From assembly GCA_965223435.1 (NCBI GenBank), contig CBDCWQ010000019.1:789946-853945 (forward strand): 64,000 nt of DNA. The letters run 5' to 3'. Of this stretch, positions 28,005-36,971 are shown one piece after another. The stretch comes from CBDCWQ01 sp965223435 (GTDB lineage: Bacteria > Myxococcota > Kuafuiibacteriia > Kuafuiibacteriales > Kuafuiibacteriaceae). Under the pieces are notes generated by a model. It ran no database searches. It saw only the letters and a list, made by a program, of their open reading frames with translations, and was not told the origin of the DNA. The translations under genes were made by a program, and so were the position numbers. The stretch's first letter is position 1; every line of letters begins with the position of its first letter.

Positions 28005-28963
28005 GGCTGGCCCCGTGTTTTTGATGGCGCTGACCGCGCTTCTTCAACGATGGTCAGGCGCACGCAATAGTGACGGCGCTCGTCCCGCTTTGTGCGTGTT
28101 CGAAGCTCAAGCGGTATGTCAGCATCGATAGAAACCTCCATTCGGTTCCAGCCGACCCGGTTTGGCGTTTTGAGTTCACCAAGCTTGCGTCCTTGCTGAA
28201 AAACCGCGGTGAACACATCGGCTCCAGCGGGTGTATTGCGGGCCGCGTCGTCGGTCAGCGCCCCCATGAGCCGAAGGCGCAAAGGGCCACCATCAGGATG
28301 AGGGCGCTGAGCCGGAATCCGATGGATAACAACACCTCGAGCTGTGGGATGGGACCAAACGCAAGGTCCCGGCACACCGCCGACCACAAGCATCCGCTCC
28401 TGCACGTAGAGCCACTCAGGCATTCCGGGACAACCAAACCCCCCACCCCGCCGAGCTTGGTTGCAAAATACCGTCGATCTTTGTGACCCAAAGTCTATGT
28501 GCATCGTATGGCGACTGATGCCGGAGCCAAGCTCGTAGCGCACGGGGCCCCGCAATCCTCGGGGTTCAAAGATGCGAAGAACCAAGCCTTCCGACAAAGG
28601 TAGACGTCGTTCCCCAGACCCCAGTCCGTACATCGGATAGTCTTTGCGATCGAGGACCACAACCCGACGACCCGCACGAGCGTGCGCCGCGGGCACATCT
28701 GGCCGGGCCCGAAGGCCGCCAAGCACACTGAGCTCCTGCATCCCGAATAGTGGCGAGTGCACAACCCAATCCCCGGGCCGCGCCAAGGCCGTCAGGCGGG
28801 CCTTCGCATTCGCCATTGCATGTTCAGAGACCAGCGGCGCGTCGTTCCGAATGGCCACCCAAAAATCCGCCAAGGAAACCACGACGATGGCGAACCCCGC
28901 GACCGCTGCACAAAGCTTCTGCCGCCGCACGCGCCGCGCCAAACTGGGGTCGTAGTCCTTCAC
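28001..28963 (-). CDS. Single-pass membrane protein of unknown function, coupled to GT-C gene
   Basis: The GTG at 28963 gives a 320-residue protein with a basic N-terminus (SLARRVRRQK) and one membrane helix (about 16-38). A signal-anchored extracytoplasmic domain follows. It contains a DWVVHSPLFGMQEL segment, VVVLDRKDYPMYG and a C-terminal beta-rich half with several Cys. The first part (PGDWVVHSPL) recalls the soluble periplasmic domain that often ends GT-C glycosyltransferases, but this is a weak resemblance and I do not recognise a family. The longer upstream frame overlaps the preceding gene and has no family support. The 4-base overlap with the glycosyltransferase start argues that the two proteins work together. 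Confidence 0.6.
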   Translation of the reverse strand: MKDYDPSLARRVRRQKLCAAVAGFAIVVVSLADFWVAIRNDAPLVSEHAMANAKARLTALARPGDWVVHSPLFGMQELSVLGGLRARPDVPAAHARAGRRVVVLDRKDYPMYGLGSGERRLPLSEGLVLRIFEPRGLRGPVRYELGSGISRHTMHIDFGSQRSTVFCNQARRGGGFGCPGMPEWLYVQERMLVVGGVPGPCVWSHPTARGVVIHRIPAQRPHPDGGPLRLRLMGALTDDAARNTPAGADVFTAVFQQGRKLGELKTPNRVGWNRMEVSIDADIPLELRTRTKRDERRHYCVRLTIVEEARSAPSKTRGQP

Positions 28964-29039
28964 GCTGTCTGCCCTTACCCATAACGCGAAACGCCTCCAA
29001 GTACATGCGCGCGCGATTTTCCTTGTGGGCAACCGACCA

Positions 29040-29900
29040 TCACTTCGCCCCTTCTTTCCGGGGGAGCCCCGCACGGCGCTCGAGCTCGACCCGGAGGCGC
29101 TTGAGCCCCGACCCAAAACCCAGCGCGCTTGCCGAGTCGGACCCCACCTTGGGGAGGAGCATCCGAAGGAGATGCATCCCAGTCTCTCGGGAGCGCTCGC
29201 GACAACGCCCCACCGCAAAGGCCCCAAGCCGACGGTGCCGAAGTTCGCCCAAAACCTCGTCTCTCAACCCCTCGGCCGACACGATGGCGAGCGCCAAATC
29301 GGCCCGCTGCAAGCGGCCCCACTTGAGCGCCTCGTTGTGAAACACGCGGCGGAGCGACGCCAAGTCTTCGGCCAAAAGGCAGAGGGTACTTCGAAGATAC
29401 ACCTCAGGGCTGGGAGTGGCATCCGAAAGCTCAGCCGACACGCCCCGCTCAGCCGACGCACCTCGCTCGGCCGGCTTGGACGCCGGCTTTGACCGAAGGG
29501 CTCGAACGCTCGAGCCACTGCCAAGAAGGAGATCGTCCTCGGACGCCAAGACCTCGGCCAGCGCACGCATCGATTCATCGTCCTGGTTGCCGTGAACTGC
29601 GGTCGACGTTCCCGCATAGCGCTTCTGGAATCTAGCCTCTTCCGCTGCCCGCAAACGATTCAAGCGCCCCCGAACTTCGTCGGCACGACGCACCGATTCT
29701 GCCCGGCGCACTTCTTCTTTGGCCTCATAGGTGCTGGGATCTCCCGTCATTCGGCCCAGGCAAGCACGGTCTTCAAGGGCATCACCGCGACACGCCGAGG
29801 CCCCCTCGGCTTGTTGGGTCGAGGACGACACCCCGGCACACGCACCCCAAAAGACCAAAACCCCAAAAAGACCAAAGCCTAAGTCCCTTGCCATCACCAT
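29040..29900 (-). CDS. Coiled-coil lipoprotein of unknown function
   Basis: The ATG at 29900 (another ATG at 29894) gives about 286 residues with signal MVMARDLGFGLFGVLVFWGAC; the lipidated Cys is in FWGAC. A charged helical region of Arg/Glu/Ala composition (EAKEEVRRAESVRRADEVRG and LNRLRAAEEARFQKRY) predicts a coiled coil at about 58-97. After a low-complexity stretch (KPAERGASAERGVSAEL) comes an all-helical domain with LRRVFHNEALKWGRLQRADL. No family is recognised. Its start lies 8 bases after the stop of the HEAT gene, so they are probably co-transcribed. A role as an envelope scaffold or adaptor is inferred from location and composition. Confidence 0.7.
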   Translation of the reverse strand: MVMARDLGFGLFGVLVFWGACAGVSSSTQQAEGASACRGDALEDRACLGRMTGDPSTYEAKEEVRRAESVRRADEVRGRLNRLRAAEEARFQKRYAGTSTAVHGNQDDESMRALAEVLASEDDLLLGSGSSVRALRSKPASKPAERGASAERGVSAELSDATPSPEVYLRSTLCLLAEDLASLRRVFHNEALKWGRLQRADLALAIVSAEGLRDEVLGELRHRRLGAFAVGRCRERSRETGMHLLRMLLPKVGSDSASALGFGSGLKRLRVELERRAGLPRKEGAK

Positions 29901-29908
29901 CTTCACGC

Positions 29909-31240
29909 TCACCGGGCACAAACCCGAGCGGCAGCCCGCCAACCCTCAACCGCCAAGCTTTGATCCTCACGCTTGCCAATCGAGAGCAACAACGGAAGAT
30001 CCTGGTGGCGACCGTACCGACCGATGACCTCAACCGCAAAGCGGAGCATAGGACCCTTCCGACCAGCGATGCGGACGCGGGCCAAACGAAGGGCCGCACT
30101 CGGGTCAAGGGTTTCAAGCGCCGACAAGACCTCCGAACCCAATCCAGGTTCGAGGTGGCCCCTCATGATCCACGGCTCCATGCCCACAGCAATGCTGTTC
30201 GCAGCATCGGTCGCCACCCATTCGCCGACCGACGGAGAAGACGCGAAGGCCAAAAGTACAAGGCTGGCCGCTCGGGCCGAATTCTTGCCCATCGTTTTCA
30301 GAGCCGACACCGCGCTCGTATCTCTTAAGAGCGCCAGCGCCATAGTCAATTCATCGGTCATCCGCTTTCGCCGCTGAACATCGAGACGCCGAAACCAGTC
30401 TCGAATGCCCTCCTTGGTGTCAAGCTCCGCGGCAACAAGCAACGCAAACGCCAAGGCACGGGTGGTCGCGTTGGCGGACATCGCCTGCAAACGGAGCGAT
30501 CTCAAGTTTGGGCGTCCACGAAACGACAACTGGGCCGCCGCCAAAAACTTTTGGGGCTCAGGCAGAAAACGCAGATCCTCGGTGCGAAAACGATAGCGGT
30601 GCTCGAGCAGACGCTTCGCCGCGCGCGCACGAATCGCCTCGGGTCCGCGCCGTACGAGCTCAAAAAGCACTCGGCGGACACCCCTGATCGGCGCGCTCAT
30701 CAGCGCATCCGCAGCGTAAAATCGAACCCAGGGATCCGGGTCCTCGAGCGCTGGGGTTAACATGGCCTGCGGTCGCATCTGCCTCATTTGACCCAACGCA
30801 ACGGCCGTCATTCGCCGCAGCTCAACCCCGCCTTGACTGAGCGCGCTGGCAACGGTCGCGGTCCGGCTCGCCCGCCCGAGAGCCAGCAGGGCAAGCGCAT
30901 GGCCGGTACTCCGTAGCCGCTCTGAGGGCGGTTCTTTTTGCTCAAGCTCAACCAGCGCCTTCGCGTGCCGCGACAGCCCCGCCGCCACCAAGGCCTGAAA
31001 TTGAGACCGACCGTCGAGACCGTCCAGGCCCGCCAAGAGGGGCCTCAAAGACTCGGGTCGAATGTACGGTGCCAGACGCGTCAGATGCACTGAGTTGGAC
31101 CCGCCCGTGACAAACGCCCCGATCGCGACCTCGACCGCCCGGCACGCATCAGGCTGCCCATGGGCCAAACCACAGCCCGCCCAGCCGTACACCAGGACAA
31201 CCCAAGCCCACCGGCGCCCAGATTCACCCGGATCTCGCAA
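29909..31240 (-). CDS. Secreted HEAT-repeat-type protein
   Basis: A 443-residue protein with an N-terminal signal peptide (WAWVVLVYGWAGCGLAHG, cleavage near GLAHG, or a lipobox at GWAGC). The rest is alpha-alpha repeats with the proline and charged-residue pattern of HEAT or armadillo repeats: RRMTAVALGQMRQM, DPDPWVRFYAADALMSAP, AIRARAAKRLLEHR and AALRLARVRIAGRKG. These make an extended protein-binding solenoid. It is the first gene of the minus-strand cluster. The following coiled-coil lipoprotein, single-pass protein and glycosyltransferase are spaced by 8, 76 and -4 bases. The partner is unknown. Confidence 0.75.
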   Translation of the reverse strand: MRDPGESGRRWAWVVLVYGWAGCGLAHGQPDACRAVEVAIGAFVTGGSNSVHLTRLAPYIRPESLRPLLAGLDGLDGRSQFQALVAAGLSRHAKALVELEQKEPPSERLRSTGHALALLALGRASRTATVASALSQGGVELRRMTAVALGQMRQMRPQAMLTPALEDPDPWVRFYAADALMSAPIRGVRRVLFELVRRGPEAIRARAAKRLLEHRYRFRTEDLRFLPEPQKFLAAAQLSFRGRPNLRSLRLQAMSANATTRALAFALLVAAELDTKEGIRDWFRRLDVQRRKRMTDELTMALALLRDTSAVSALKTMGKNSARAASLVLLAFASSPSVGEWVATDAANSIAVGMEPWIMRGHLEPGLGSEVLSALETLDPSAALRLARVRIAGRKGPMLRFAVEVIGRYGRHQDLPLLLSIGKREDQSLAVEGWRAAARVCAR

Positions 31241-31462
31241 CCTTGGGCACCTCCCTTGGGCAGCGAACCATACCTATAAGGATGCCATCGCCAACTCCAG
31301 ATCCACCCCTTTCAAAAGAGCGCAAGACTCGATCACCAGAGTAATGCTACGCTGCCTGGAGCGCCGAGGACTCCATAAGGGTTTATTCGCATCCCTTTGC
31401 CCTCGGGCCCGGGCGAGAATCGCGTCTGAGTCTATGGGAAGGACTCAGGCGAAGGGCGACTG

Positions 31463-33388
31463 ATGCGGCCGATGGAAGGAGAGTTTGGCAACTACCGGTT
31501 CCGCGGGCACATCGGCCAGGGCGGAACCGCTGAACTGTTCTTGGCCGCGCCAAAGGACCGTACGGCCACCATCGACAACTGGGTCGTGGTCAAAAGACTT
31601 CTTCCTCGCCTTCGTCAAGATGAGGCTTTCATCCGGATGCTGGTCGAGGAGGCAGAGCTCGGAGAGGCACTCAGGCACCGGAACATTGTTGAGGTTTATG
31701 AGCATGGCGTCGTCGATGGTGAACACTACTTGGCGATGGAGTATGTCCCGGGAAAAGACCTTCAGCGAACTTTGGTTGCTTGCCACGCCCAATCACGAGG
31801 CTTTCCCACCGACATCGCGCTTTACATCGTTGGGCAGGTCCTGCGCGGCCTCGACCATGCGCATTCCCAGTGCAACGAGGCGAACGAACCACTTGGCATC
31901 ATCCACCGCGATGTGTCTCCCTCGAATGTGCTCCTATCATACGGCGGAGAAGTCAAAATCGGAGACTTCGGGATAGCCAAGGCGAACCATCGCGAAAAAA
32001 CCGCGGCTGGCGTTCTCAAAGGAAAATCACGGTACATGGCGCCCGAACAAATCAAGGGCGCTGCACTCGACCGCCGCACCGACATTTTTGCGGTCGGCAT
32101 TCTTCTTTATGAGCTCCTCACGGGGCAACAACCATTCCAGGGGAGTTCGGACAGAGAAGTCCTTGAGCTGGTTCGCCGAGGACGGATTGACCCACCCCTT
32201 TCTCACTTCCGTCCGGACCTCGATCCTGAACTTGAAGCCATCGTCGAAAAGGCCCTCGCCTCTGATCCTGACGCACGGTACAGCCACGCCGCAGAGCTTC
32301 ACAATGCCATCGGTGACTGCGTGTTCCAAGCGGGTGCAAGCATGACAGCCACAAAATTGGGCCAGTTCATGGGCAGCCTATTTCCGATGGAACGAGATGA
32401 TTTCGAAACGGAGCAAAAACGCATCACCCAACCCATGCTGCCCAAACCGCATCTTCCAGACGACGAATCGGCAGCGCAGGCCCAAAGCCGAGGTGAGAGC
32501 AAAGAAAGCACCGACGCAAACACGCTGCGTATAGAGCGCCCGATTCCGGTAGACCGGGAGCCCACAGTGCCCGCCTTTCCCAACCTCACGAACAGCGCGG
32601 CACCCGCCCCTGCCCAAAGAGAGGGGTCGGAACCCACGGCACTCTTGGCCGTCGCTGTTCGCGAGCGTCAAGTGACAACACCTGAGAATACGGGCCCTTA
32701 TTTTCTGCCAGAGGAGGAGCCATCCGCCGAAACGAGGGCGTTGAGCATTTTGGGCAGGCGACCGATTCATGATCCTGCAGGCACCCCGACGCCCAAATCA
32801 ATCCCCCCCGAAAACAGCCCTTTTTCGTCGGAAAAAGAAGTGCACGACGAAACCCGTGAGGAACCCACGCGGCTGATTGCGGCCGACGAGCGCGTGGCGA
32901 GGACGAACGGGCGTATCGGCAAAGGGGGCGGCGACACGCGGGGTGACTGCGCAACCGCGGAAGGGTCGGTCTCCGATGGACCCGAGGGCAAACGCACCAC
33001 CGCCACGCCGAAGTGGTGGCCGCTTTCGAAAAAGCCAGCGACTGCAGCCCGACGGGCGGCCTCGCTGGTATTTGGTATCGGTGCAATCCTGATTTTAACC
33101 GCCCTCTTGATCCTCTGGATTAAACCAAAACCGACCCCGGTGCCCATTATGCCCGTGTCCGGGAACGAGGGAAAAACAAAAGGCCCTTGGGCGGTCCTCG
33201 TACTGGACTGCGGTGAGCCCATTCATTTAACCATTCAGCAAGAAGGCACGTGGAATGCCATATCCAAACTTCGAAGACCGGTCACGCCTGGAGCCCATCG
33301 CGTCACCGTCACCCGCGATCGATTCCGCGTGTGGGAAGGCACCATCCATGCCGCCAAAGGAGCGACCGTCAAGATCCCTTGTCCCTAA
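31463..33388 (+). CDS. Membrane-anchored Ser/Thr protein kinase
   Basis: A 641-residue Hanks-type kinase. The kinase domain (about 8-290) has a glycine loop GHIGQGGTAELF, the VAIK-type lysine in WVVVKRLL, the catalytic loop HRDVSPSNVLL (about 148), DFG (about 168) and APEQIKG. All key residues are intact, so activity is likely. A long Pro/Ser/Thr/Glu-rich linker (about 300-520) leads to one membrane helix (about 535-555, VFGIGAILILTALLILWI). A short extracytoplasmic domain follows, whose strands (APGAHRVTVTRDRFRVWEG-like) resemble PEGA modules. This architecture suits a sensor of envelope signals. The terminator hairpin at 33403-33428 lies 14 bases past its stop. Confidence 0.95.
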   Translation: MRPMEGEFGNYRFRGHIGQGGTAELFLAAPKDRTATIDNWVVVKRLLPRLRQDEAFIRMLVEEAELGEALRHRNIVEVYEHGVVDGEHYLAMEYVPGKDLQRTLVACHAQSRGFPTDIALYIVGQVLRGLDHAHSQCNEANEPLGIIHRDVSPSNVLLSYGGEVKIGDFGIAKANHREKTAAGVLKGKSRYMAPEQIKGAALDRRTDIFAVGILLYELLTGQQPFQGSSDREVLELVRRGRIDPPLSHFRPDLDPELEAIVEKALASDPDARYSHAAELHNAIGDCVFQAGASMTATKLGQFMGSLFPMERDDFETEQKRITQPMLPKPHLPDDESAAQAQSRGESKESTDANTLRIERPIPVDREPTVPAFPNLTNSAAPAPAQREGSEPTALLAVAVRERQVTTPENTGPYFLPEEEPSAETRALSILGRRPIHDPAGTPTPKSIPPENSPFSSEKEVHDETREEPTRLIAADERVARTNGRIGKGGGDTRGDCATAEGSVSDGPEGKRTTATPKWWPLSKKPATAARRAASLVFGIGAILILTALLILWIKPKPTPVPIMPVSGNEGKTKGPWAVLVLDCGEPIHLTIQQEGTWNAISKLRRPVTPGAHRVTVTRDRFRVWEGTIHAAKGATVKIPCP

Positions 33389-34358
33389 CGCAGACCGTGG
33401 GCCCACCCCGTTTCGGGTGGGGTTTTTTGGAATGGACGGGCGTTTCGCAGAGACCGTCCTCGAAGGGTTGTGTCGGAGCGGCCTCAAGCCAAAGCTGGTG
33501 GTGGTTGGCCATGAGCGAAACCCACACGCGTCATACCCCACAAAACGCTTTCCCGCGTACGCCTCGGTTGCTGGCCTCTGTCAGAAACTGTTCGGAACCG
33601 GGCAGATCCGCATCCAAAAGAACGCCCCAGGTCTTTTGAAACTCGCCCACCGCCTCGGCATCGACGTTCTTCGGACCGACGACATCAACGATAGGCGGGC
33701 GGTGCGTGTTCTTCGTAAGGCTCGGCTGGACGCTTTTATGGTGGCAAGCTTCCCAAAGCTCCTCTCGCCCCCCGTTCTCGCCCAGGCTCGTCACGGAGGC
33801 ATCAACCTTCACCCGGGGCGCTTGCCAGAGGAACGAGGCCCAGCGCCCTTATTTTGGGCACTGAAGAAGGGGTGCACCCGCATTCGGTACACCGTTCACC
33901 AATTGGACAATACAGAGGACTCCGGCCCCATCATCTTCTCCGAAGACCTGGATTTTCGCCCGGGCCAGAGGGCGCAAGACATCATGGAAAAGATCGCCCG
34001 AGCCGCCCTTCCCCAGGTGGACGACGCCCTTCGGGACCTGGTGAACGGTCGGCTACAATCGGTTGCCCAGGGCAAAAAAGGGTCTGCCAGGTGCCCAAGG
34101 CCGCGTTTCATCGACGGCCGCATTGACCCGACAAGACCCGCTCAAGACGTGTATGTGTTTGTTGCAGGCACCAGCCAGTACCATCGGCTGTTTGTAGACT
34201 CGGGCGGTGAGCGATTTTTCATCGCCGACGCTCTTTCGTACGACCCCATAGCAACTTCCCCGGTGGAGTACGCGCTCACCGGCGATCGCCTGGTGCTCAC
34301 CTGCAACCCGGGCGTGGTCGAGCTTAAGATAGCGCATATCCTCGACTCCCGACGGTGA
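33348..34358 (+). CDS. Formyltransferase-family protein (Fmt-like N-terminal domain)
   Basis: The ATG at 33348 gives 336 residues; a GTG at 33417 would begin directly at VGFFG and may be the real start. The formyltransferase fold is shown by FRVGFFGMDG, HGGINLHPGRLPEERGPAP (Asn and His catalytic pair), IRYTVHQLDNTEDSGPII (Asp in DSGPI) and the LDFRPGQRAQDIMEKI that follows. This pattern resembles methionyl-tRNA formyltransferase. But the ~110-residue C-terminal region (TSQYHRLFVDSGGERFFIADA) is a distinct small domain, so a specialised N-formyltransferase (for example on a sugar) is possible. It starts inside the kinase 3' end, and the kinase terminator lies within its 5' region. Confidence 0.85.
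   Translation: MPPKERPSRSLVPNADRGPTPFRVGFFGMDGRFAETVLEGLCRSGLKPKLVVVGHERNPHASYPTKRFPAYASVAGLCQKLFGTGQIRIQKNAPGLLKLAHRLGIDVLRTDDINDRRAVRVLRKARLDAFMVASFPKLLSPPVLAQARHGGINLHPGRLPEERGPAPLFWALKKGCTRIRYTVHQLDNTEDSGPIIFSEDLDFRPGQRAQDIMEKIARAALPQVDDALRDLVNGRLQSVAQGKKGSARCPRPRFIDGRIDPTRPAQDVYVFVAGTSQYHRLFVDSGGERFFIADALSYDPIATSPVEYALTGDRLVLTCNPGVVELKIAHILDSRR
33403..33428 (+). terminator. Terminator-like hairpin inside the formyltransferase 5' coding region
   Basis: A 6-bp stem CCACCC/GGGTGG (33403-33408, 33415-33420), extendable through the CGTTTC loop, is followed by GGTTTTTT. It lies 14 bases after the kinase stop and has the layout of a Rho-independent terminator. The same bases encode VGFF of the formyltransferase's first strand, so the T-run is also coding. 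Confidence 0.6.
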
Positions 34359-34379
34359 AATGTGGCAGCTTCCCGCGCC

Positions 34380-35849
34380 ATGGCCATCCGGACCCCCTCC
34401 AATTCCGCGTCGGGCGGACGTCGAGCGAAAATTATTTGCACACTCGGCCCTTCCACCGACTCCGACGAGATCATTCAGCGCCTGGTCAAAAATGGAATGG
34501 ACGCAGCCCGGCTCAACCTGAGCTTCGGCCCCATCTCGGAGCACGAAGAACGCATTCGCCGATTCCGCCGAGTGATCAAGAGCCTCAAAAGCCGTCCGGT
34601 CGCCATCATCGCCGACATTCCGGGCCGGAAGATCCGCATCGGACACCTCGAGAAGCAGAAAATCCATCTCAAGACCGGTCAGCAAATCACCCTGGTTCCC
34701 GACGACGGAAGCCGCGGCAATGAGCGCCTGGTGCCCATCGCCCCGTCTTTTTTTCACAAGAACATGTCGAGCGGGGACCGCATTCTGCTTTCGGACGGCG
34801 TCGTCGAAATCTTGGTCGCCGACGTCAAGCCCTCGGAAGTGGTGGCCGAGGTGGTCTACGGAGGCGATGTCCGCGAGCGGACCGCAGCCCACGTGCCTGG
34901 CGCCCCCCTCCAGCCCGACTTCCTCACCGAAAATGACCTCAAGTACCTCAAAATGGCGGTCGATAACGAAGTTGACTACCTGGCGTTGACCTACGTGGCC
35001 GATGGCGCCGACATCGTGCACGTCAGAGAGCGCCTGCAGGAACTTGGTCGGGATATCCCCATTATCGCCAAAATAGAACGCTCCGAGGCCTTTTCGCGGC
35101 TCGACGGAATCCTTCGCCGCGCAGACGCGGTGATGATACGGCGCGGCGACCTCGGCGCGGACATCGAAGTCACGCGTATCCCCCTGGTTCAAAAGAAGAT
35201 CATCCAGCTGGCCACCAGCGCCGGGGTGCCCGTCATCATGGCCACCCAGATGCTCGGTTCGATGATCAGTTCACCGCGACCCACGCGGGCTGAAGCCTCC
35301 GACGTTTCGAACGCCATCGCCGATGGGGTCGATGGGGTTTTGCTCAGCGCCGAGACTGCGGTGGGTGCCTTCCCCGTAGAGGCGGTCACCATGATGGGGC
35401 GGATCATCCACGAAACCGAGCAGGAACGGGTGGAACGGCACAGCTATTCGTCCGACCCGGCGGAGCCCGCCGCCTTTGCCGATACCACGGCGGGTATCGC
35501 CTGCCGGGCGGGTGAGAAGATCCAAGCCAAAATGGTGGCCTGTTTTACCGAGTCCGGGCGAACCGCCCAACTCGTCGCCAAGTACCGCCCCGACACCCCC
35601 ATCCTCGCTTTTTGTTCCAGCGAGCGGACCCGGCGGATATTGGCCATCAACTGGGGTATCCGGAGCGACGAACTCGACGTTGCCGGCAACGTCGACCGAA
35701 TGGTTGAACAGGTGCAAACCCGCCTCATCGACCTTGGACTGGTCGAAAATGGTGACCGGCTGGTCATCGTGTTCGGGGCCCCAGTGGGGATCACCGGTCA
35801 TACGAACTCGGTTCGCCTCCACGAGGTGGGTGTACCCGCCCGGTCGTAG
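34380..35849 (+). CDS. pyk: Pyruvate kinase
   Basis: From the ATG at 34380 the product is 489 residues; a GTG at 34362 is an alternative. The first motif is RAKIICTLGPSTDS, the active-site Lys is in IIAKIERSEAF, the GDLG motif is MIRRGDLGADIEV, and ATQMLGSMISSPRPTRAEASD with LLSAETAVGAFPVEAV closes the barrel. The C-terminal allosteric domain follows. It converts PEP and ADP to pyruvate and ATP in glycolysis. The stretch RLNLSFGPISEHEERI differs from the usual RLNFSHGxHExH: the conserved Ser-His is replaced. The next gene upstream, the formyltransferase, ends 21 bases before. Confidence 0.95.
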   Translation: MAIRTPSNSASGGRRAKIICTLGPSTDSDEIIQRLVKNGMDAARLNLSFGPISEHEERIRRFRRVIKSLKSRPVAIIADIPGRKIRIGHLEKQKIHLKTGQQITLVPDDGSRGNERLVPIAPSFFHKNMSSGDRILLSDGVVEILVADVKPSEVVAEVVYGGDVRERTAAHVPGAPLQPDFLTENDLKYLKMAVDNEVDYLALTYVADGADIVHVRERLQELGRDIPIIAKIERSEAFSRLDGILRRADAVMIRRGDLGADIEVTRIPLVQKKIIQLATSAGVPVIMATQMLGSMISSPRPTRAEASDVSNAIADGVDGVLLSAETAVGAFPVEAVTMMGRIIHETEQERVERHSYSSDPAEPAAFADTTAGIACRAGEKIQAKMVACFTESGRTAQLVAKYRPDTPILAFCSSERTRRILAINWGIRSDELDVAGNVDRMVEQVQTRLIDLGLVENGDRLVIVFGAPVGITGHTNSVRLHEVGVPARS

Positions 35850-36103
35850 GATCGCCTCATGCGGTCCGATCCAAGCCAAGGCCCTGAAACCACAAGGATC
35901 TAAACCTGATTTGTCGTCCACATCGCGGACGACGCGGAGGCGGGCTCGGTCATACCCGAGCGATCGCCCCGCGAGCGTGTGCGGAGACCGGCCACAACCG
36001 GGTGTCTTCGATGCGGCCCCCTTCGGAGCGCGGCGTTTTCATGAGGGAACCCCGCTCCTCTTTGCTTGACCCACGCAGCCGACGGTGGCTACCTAAGGTC
36101 TTC

Positions 36104-36409
36104 ATGGCGCGCGTAACCGTTGAGGACTGCCTCCAAAACATCGAAAACAGATTTGCGCTGGTGCTGTTGGCAACGCGGCGCACCCGCCAGTTGCTCAAGG
36201 GCGCGACCCCACTCGTGGATCACCACAAGAATAAGCCCCCAGTGCTGGCCCTCAGAGAAATTGCCGCCGACCGGGTACGCTATGACCGCGACCTGCGAGA
36301 GATCATGTCCAGCTCGCCGGCTGAATTGAAGGCCAGATTCGGGGAGCCCCAGCGTATCGACACCGGTGCGGGAACCGGCCCCATCTCGGGCAGCCCGAAA
36401 CTCCTCTAG
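36104..36409 (+). CDS. rpoZ: RNA polymerase omega subunit
   Basis: A 101-residue protein beginning MARVTVEDCLQNIENRFALV, the standard omega start; the open frame continues upstream but without family resemblance. The core ATRRTRQLLKGATPLV and KPPVLALREIAADRV are characteristic of omega. It binds the beta' subunit and promotes RNA polymerase assembly. It stands alone, 254 bases after pyruvate kinase, on the same strand. The C-terminal ~25 residues (GAGTGPISGSPKLL) are unstructured and extra compared with many omegas. Confidence 0.95.
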   Translation: MARVTVEDCLQNIENRFALVLLATRRTRQLLKGATPLVDHHKNKPPVLALREIAADRVRYDRDLREIMSSSPAELKARFGEPQRIDTGAGTGPISGSPKLL

Positions 36410-36575
36410 CCAAGACCGGAGCTCGCTCGCAGGAGCAGAGGTACGCAATAGGCGGACTTGCCTCCGCCGAAACCGCGCAAGGCCGACTCCGCAGCGGGCC
36501 GGTGCATCCGGCATCCGAAACAGCGCGAACACCGCAGGAGCAAAACCGGGCCTCGCTCTGGCAAGCGAGAGTGGG

Positions 36576-36971
36576 TTACGGCGGAAACGGGCACTCCACG
36601 TCGAAAGCAAGCGTCCCCGTCCGAGAACAAAGCGCATTCAGTCCCGAGCATGATGCTCGAGCGAGCAAGCAAGGGCACGCAGCGCAAGTCACAGGAAGAA
36701 TTTCACACCGGCGATCTCGGGTTACCGTGCAGCCCTGTTGCCCACCACCACATGCTTCTTCCCCAGCCGGGCACGATCCGCCATCGGTGGGTGTGCACGG
36801 TCCGCGAGGGGTGACCAAACAATACTCTGATGACGGATCACAAAACCGCTGACCACAGGCCCCAACCGGACCCGCATCTTGGGAGCCCCCATCACCCACG
36901 GAGGCTGTCGAGCCACAAGCCATGGCGGCCACTGCGCAAGACCAGATCAATGCCCGCACACCCGAGCCCAT
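36576..36971 (-). CDS. Small Cys-rich lipoprotein
   Basis: A 131-residue protein with signal MGSGVRALIWSCAVAAMAC, a lipobox AMAC. The mature part has an even distribution of Cys (CGQRFCDPSSEYCLV, GGSCPAGEEACGGG, CEILPVTCAACPCL and VECPFP at the end), typical of short secreted Cys-rich lipoproteins of Myxococcota. These presumably form several disulfides, but their role is unknown. The gene points towards rpoZ (tail to tail), 166 bases from its stop. Confidence 0.75.
   Translation of the reverse strand: MGSGVRALIWSCAVAAMACGSTASVGDGGSQDAGPVGACGQRFCDPSSEYCLVTPRGPCTPTDGGSCPAGEEACGGGQQGCTVTRDRRCEILPVTCAACPCLLARASCSGLNALCSRTGTLAFDVECPFPP

Noticed and set aside
34053..35192. 379-codon minus-strand frame opposite the formyltransferase and pyruvate kinase
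   Set aside because: Antisense shadow of two conserved genes, with no family motif.
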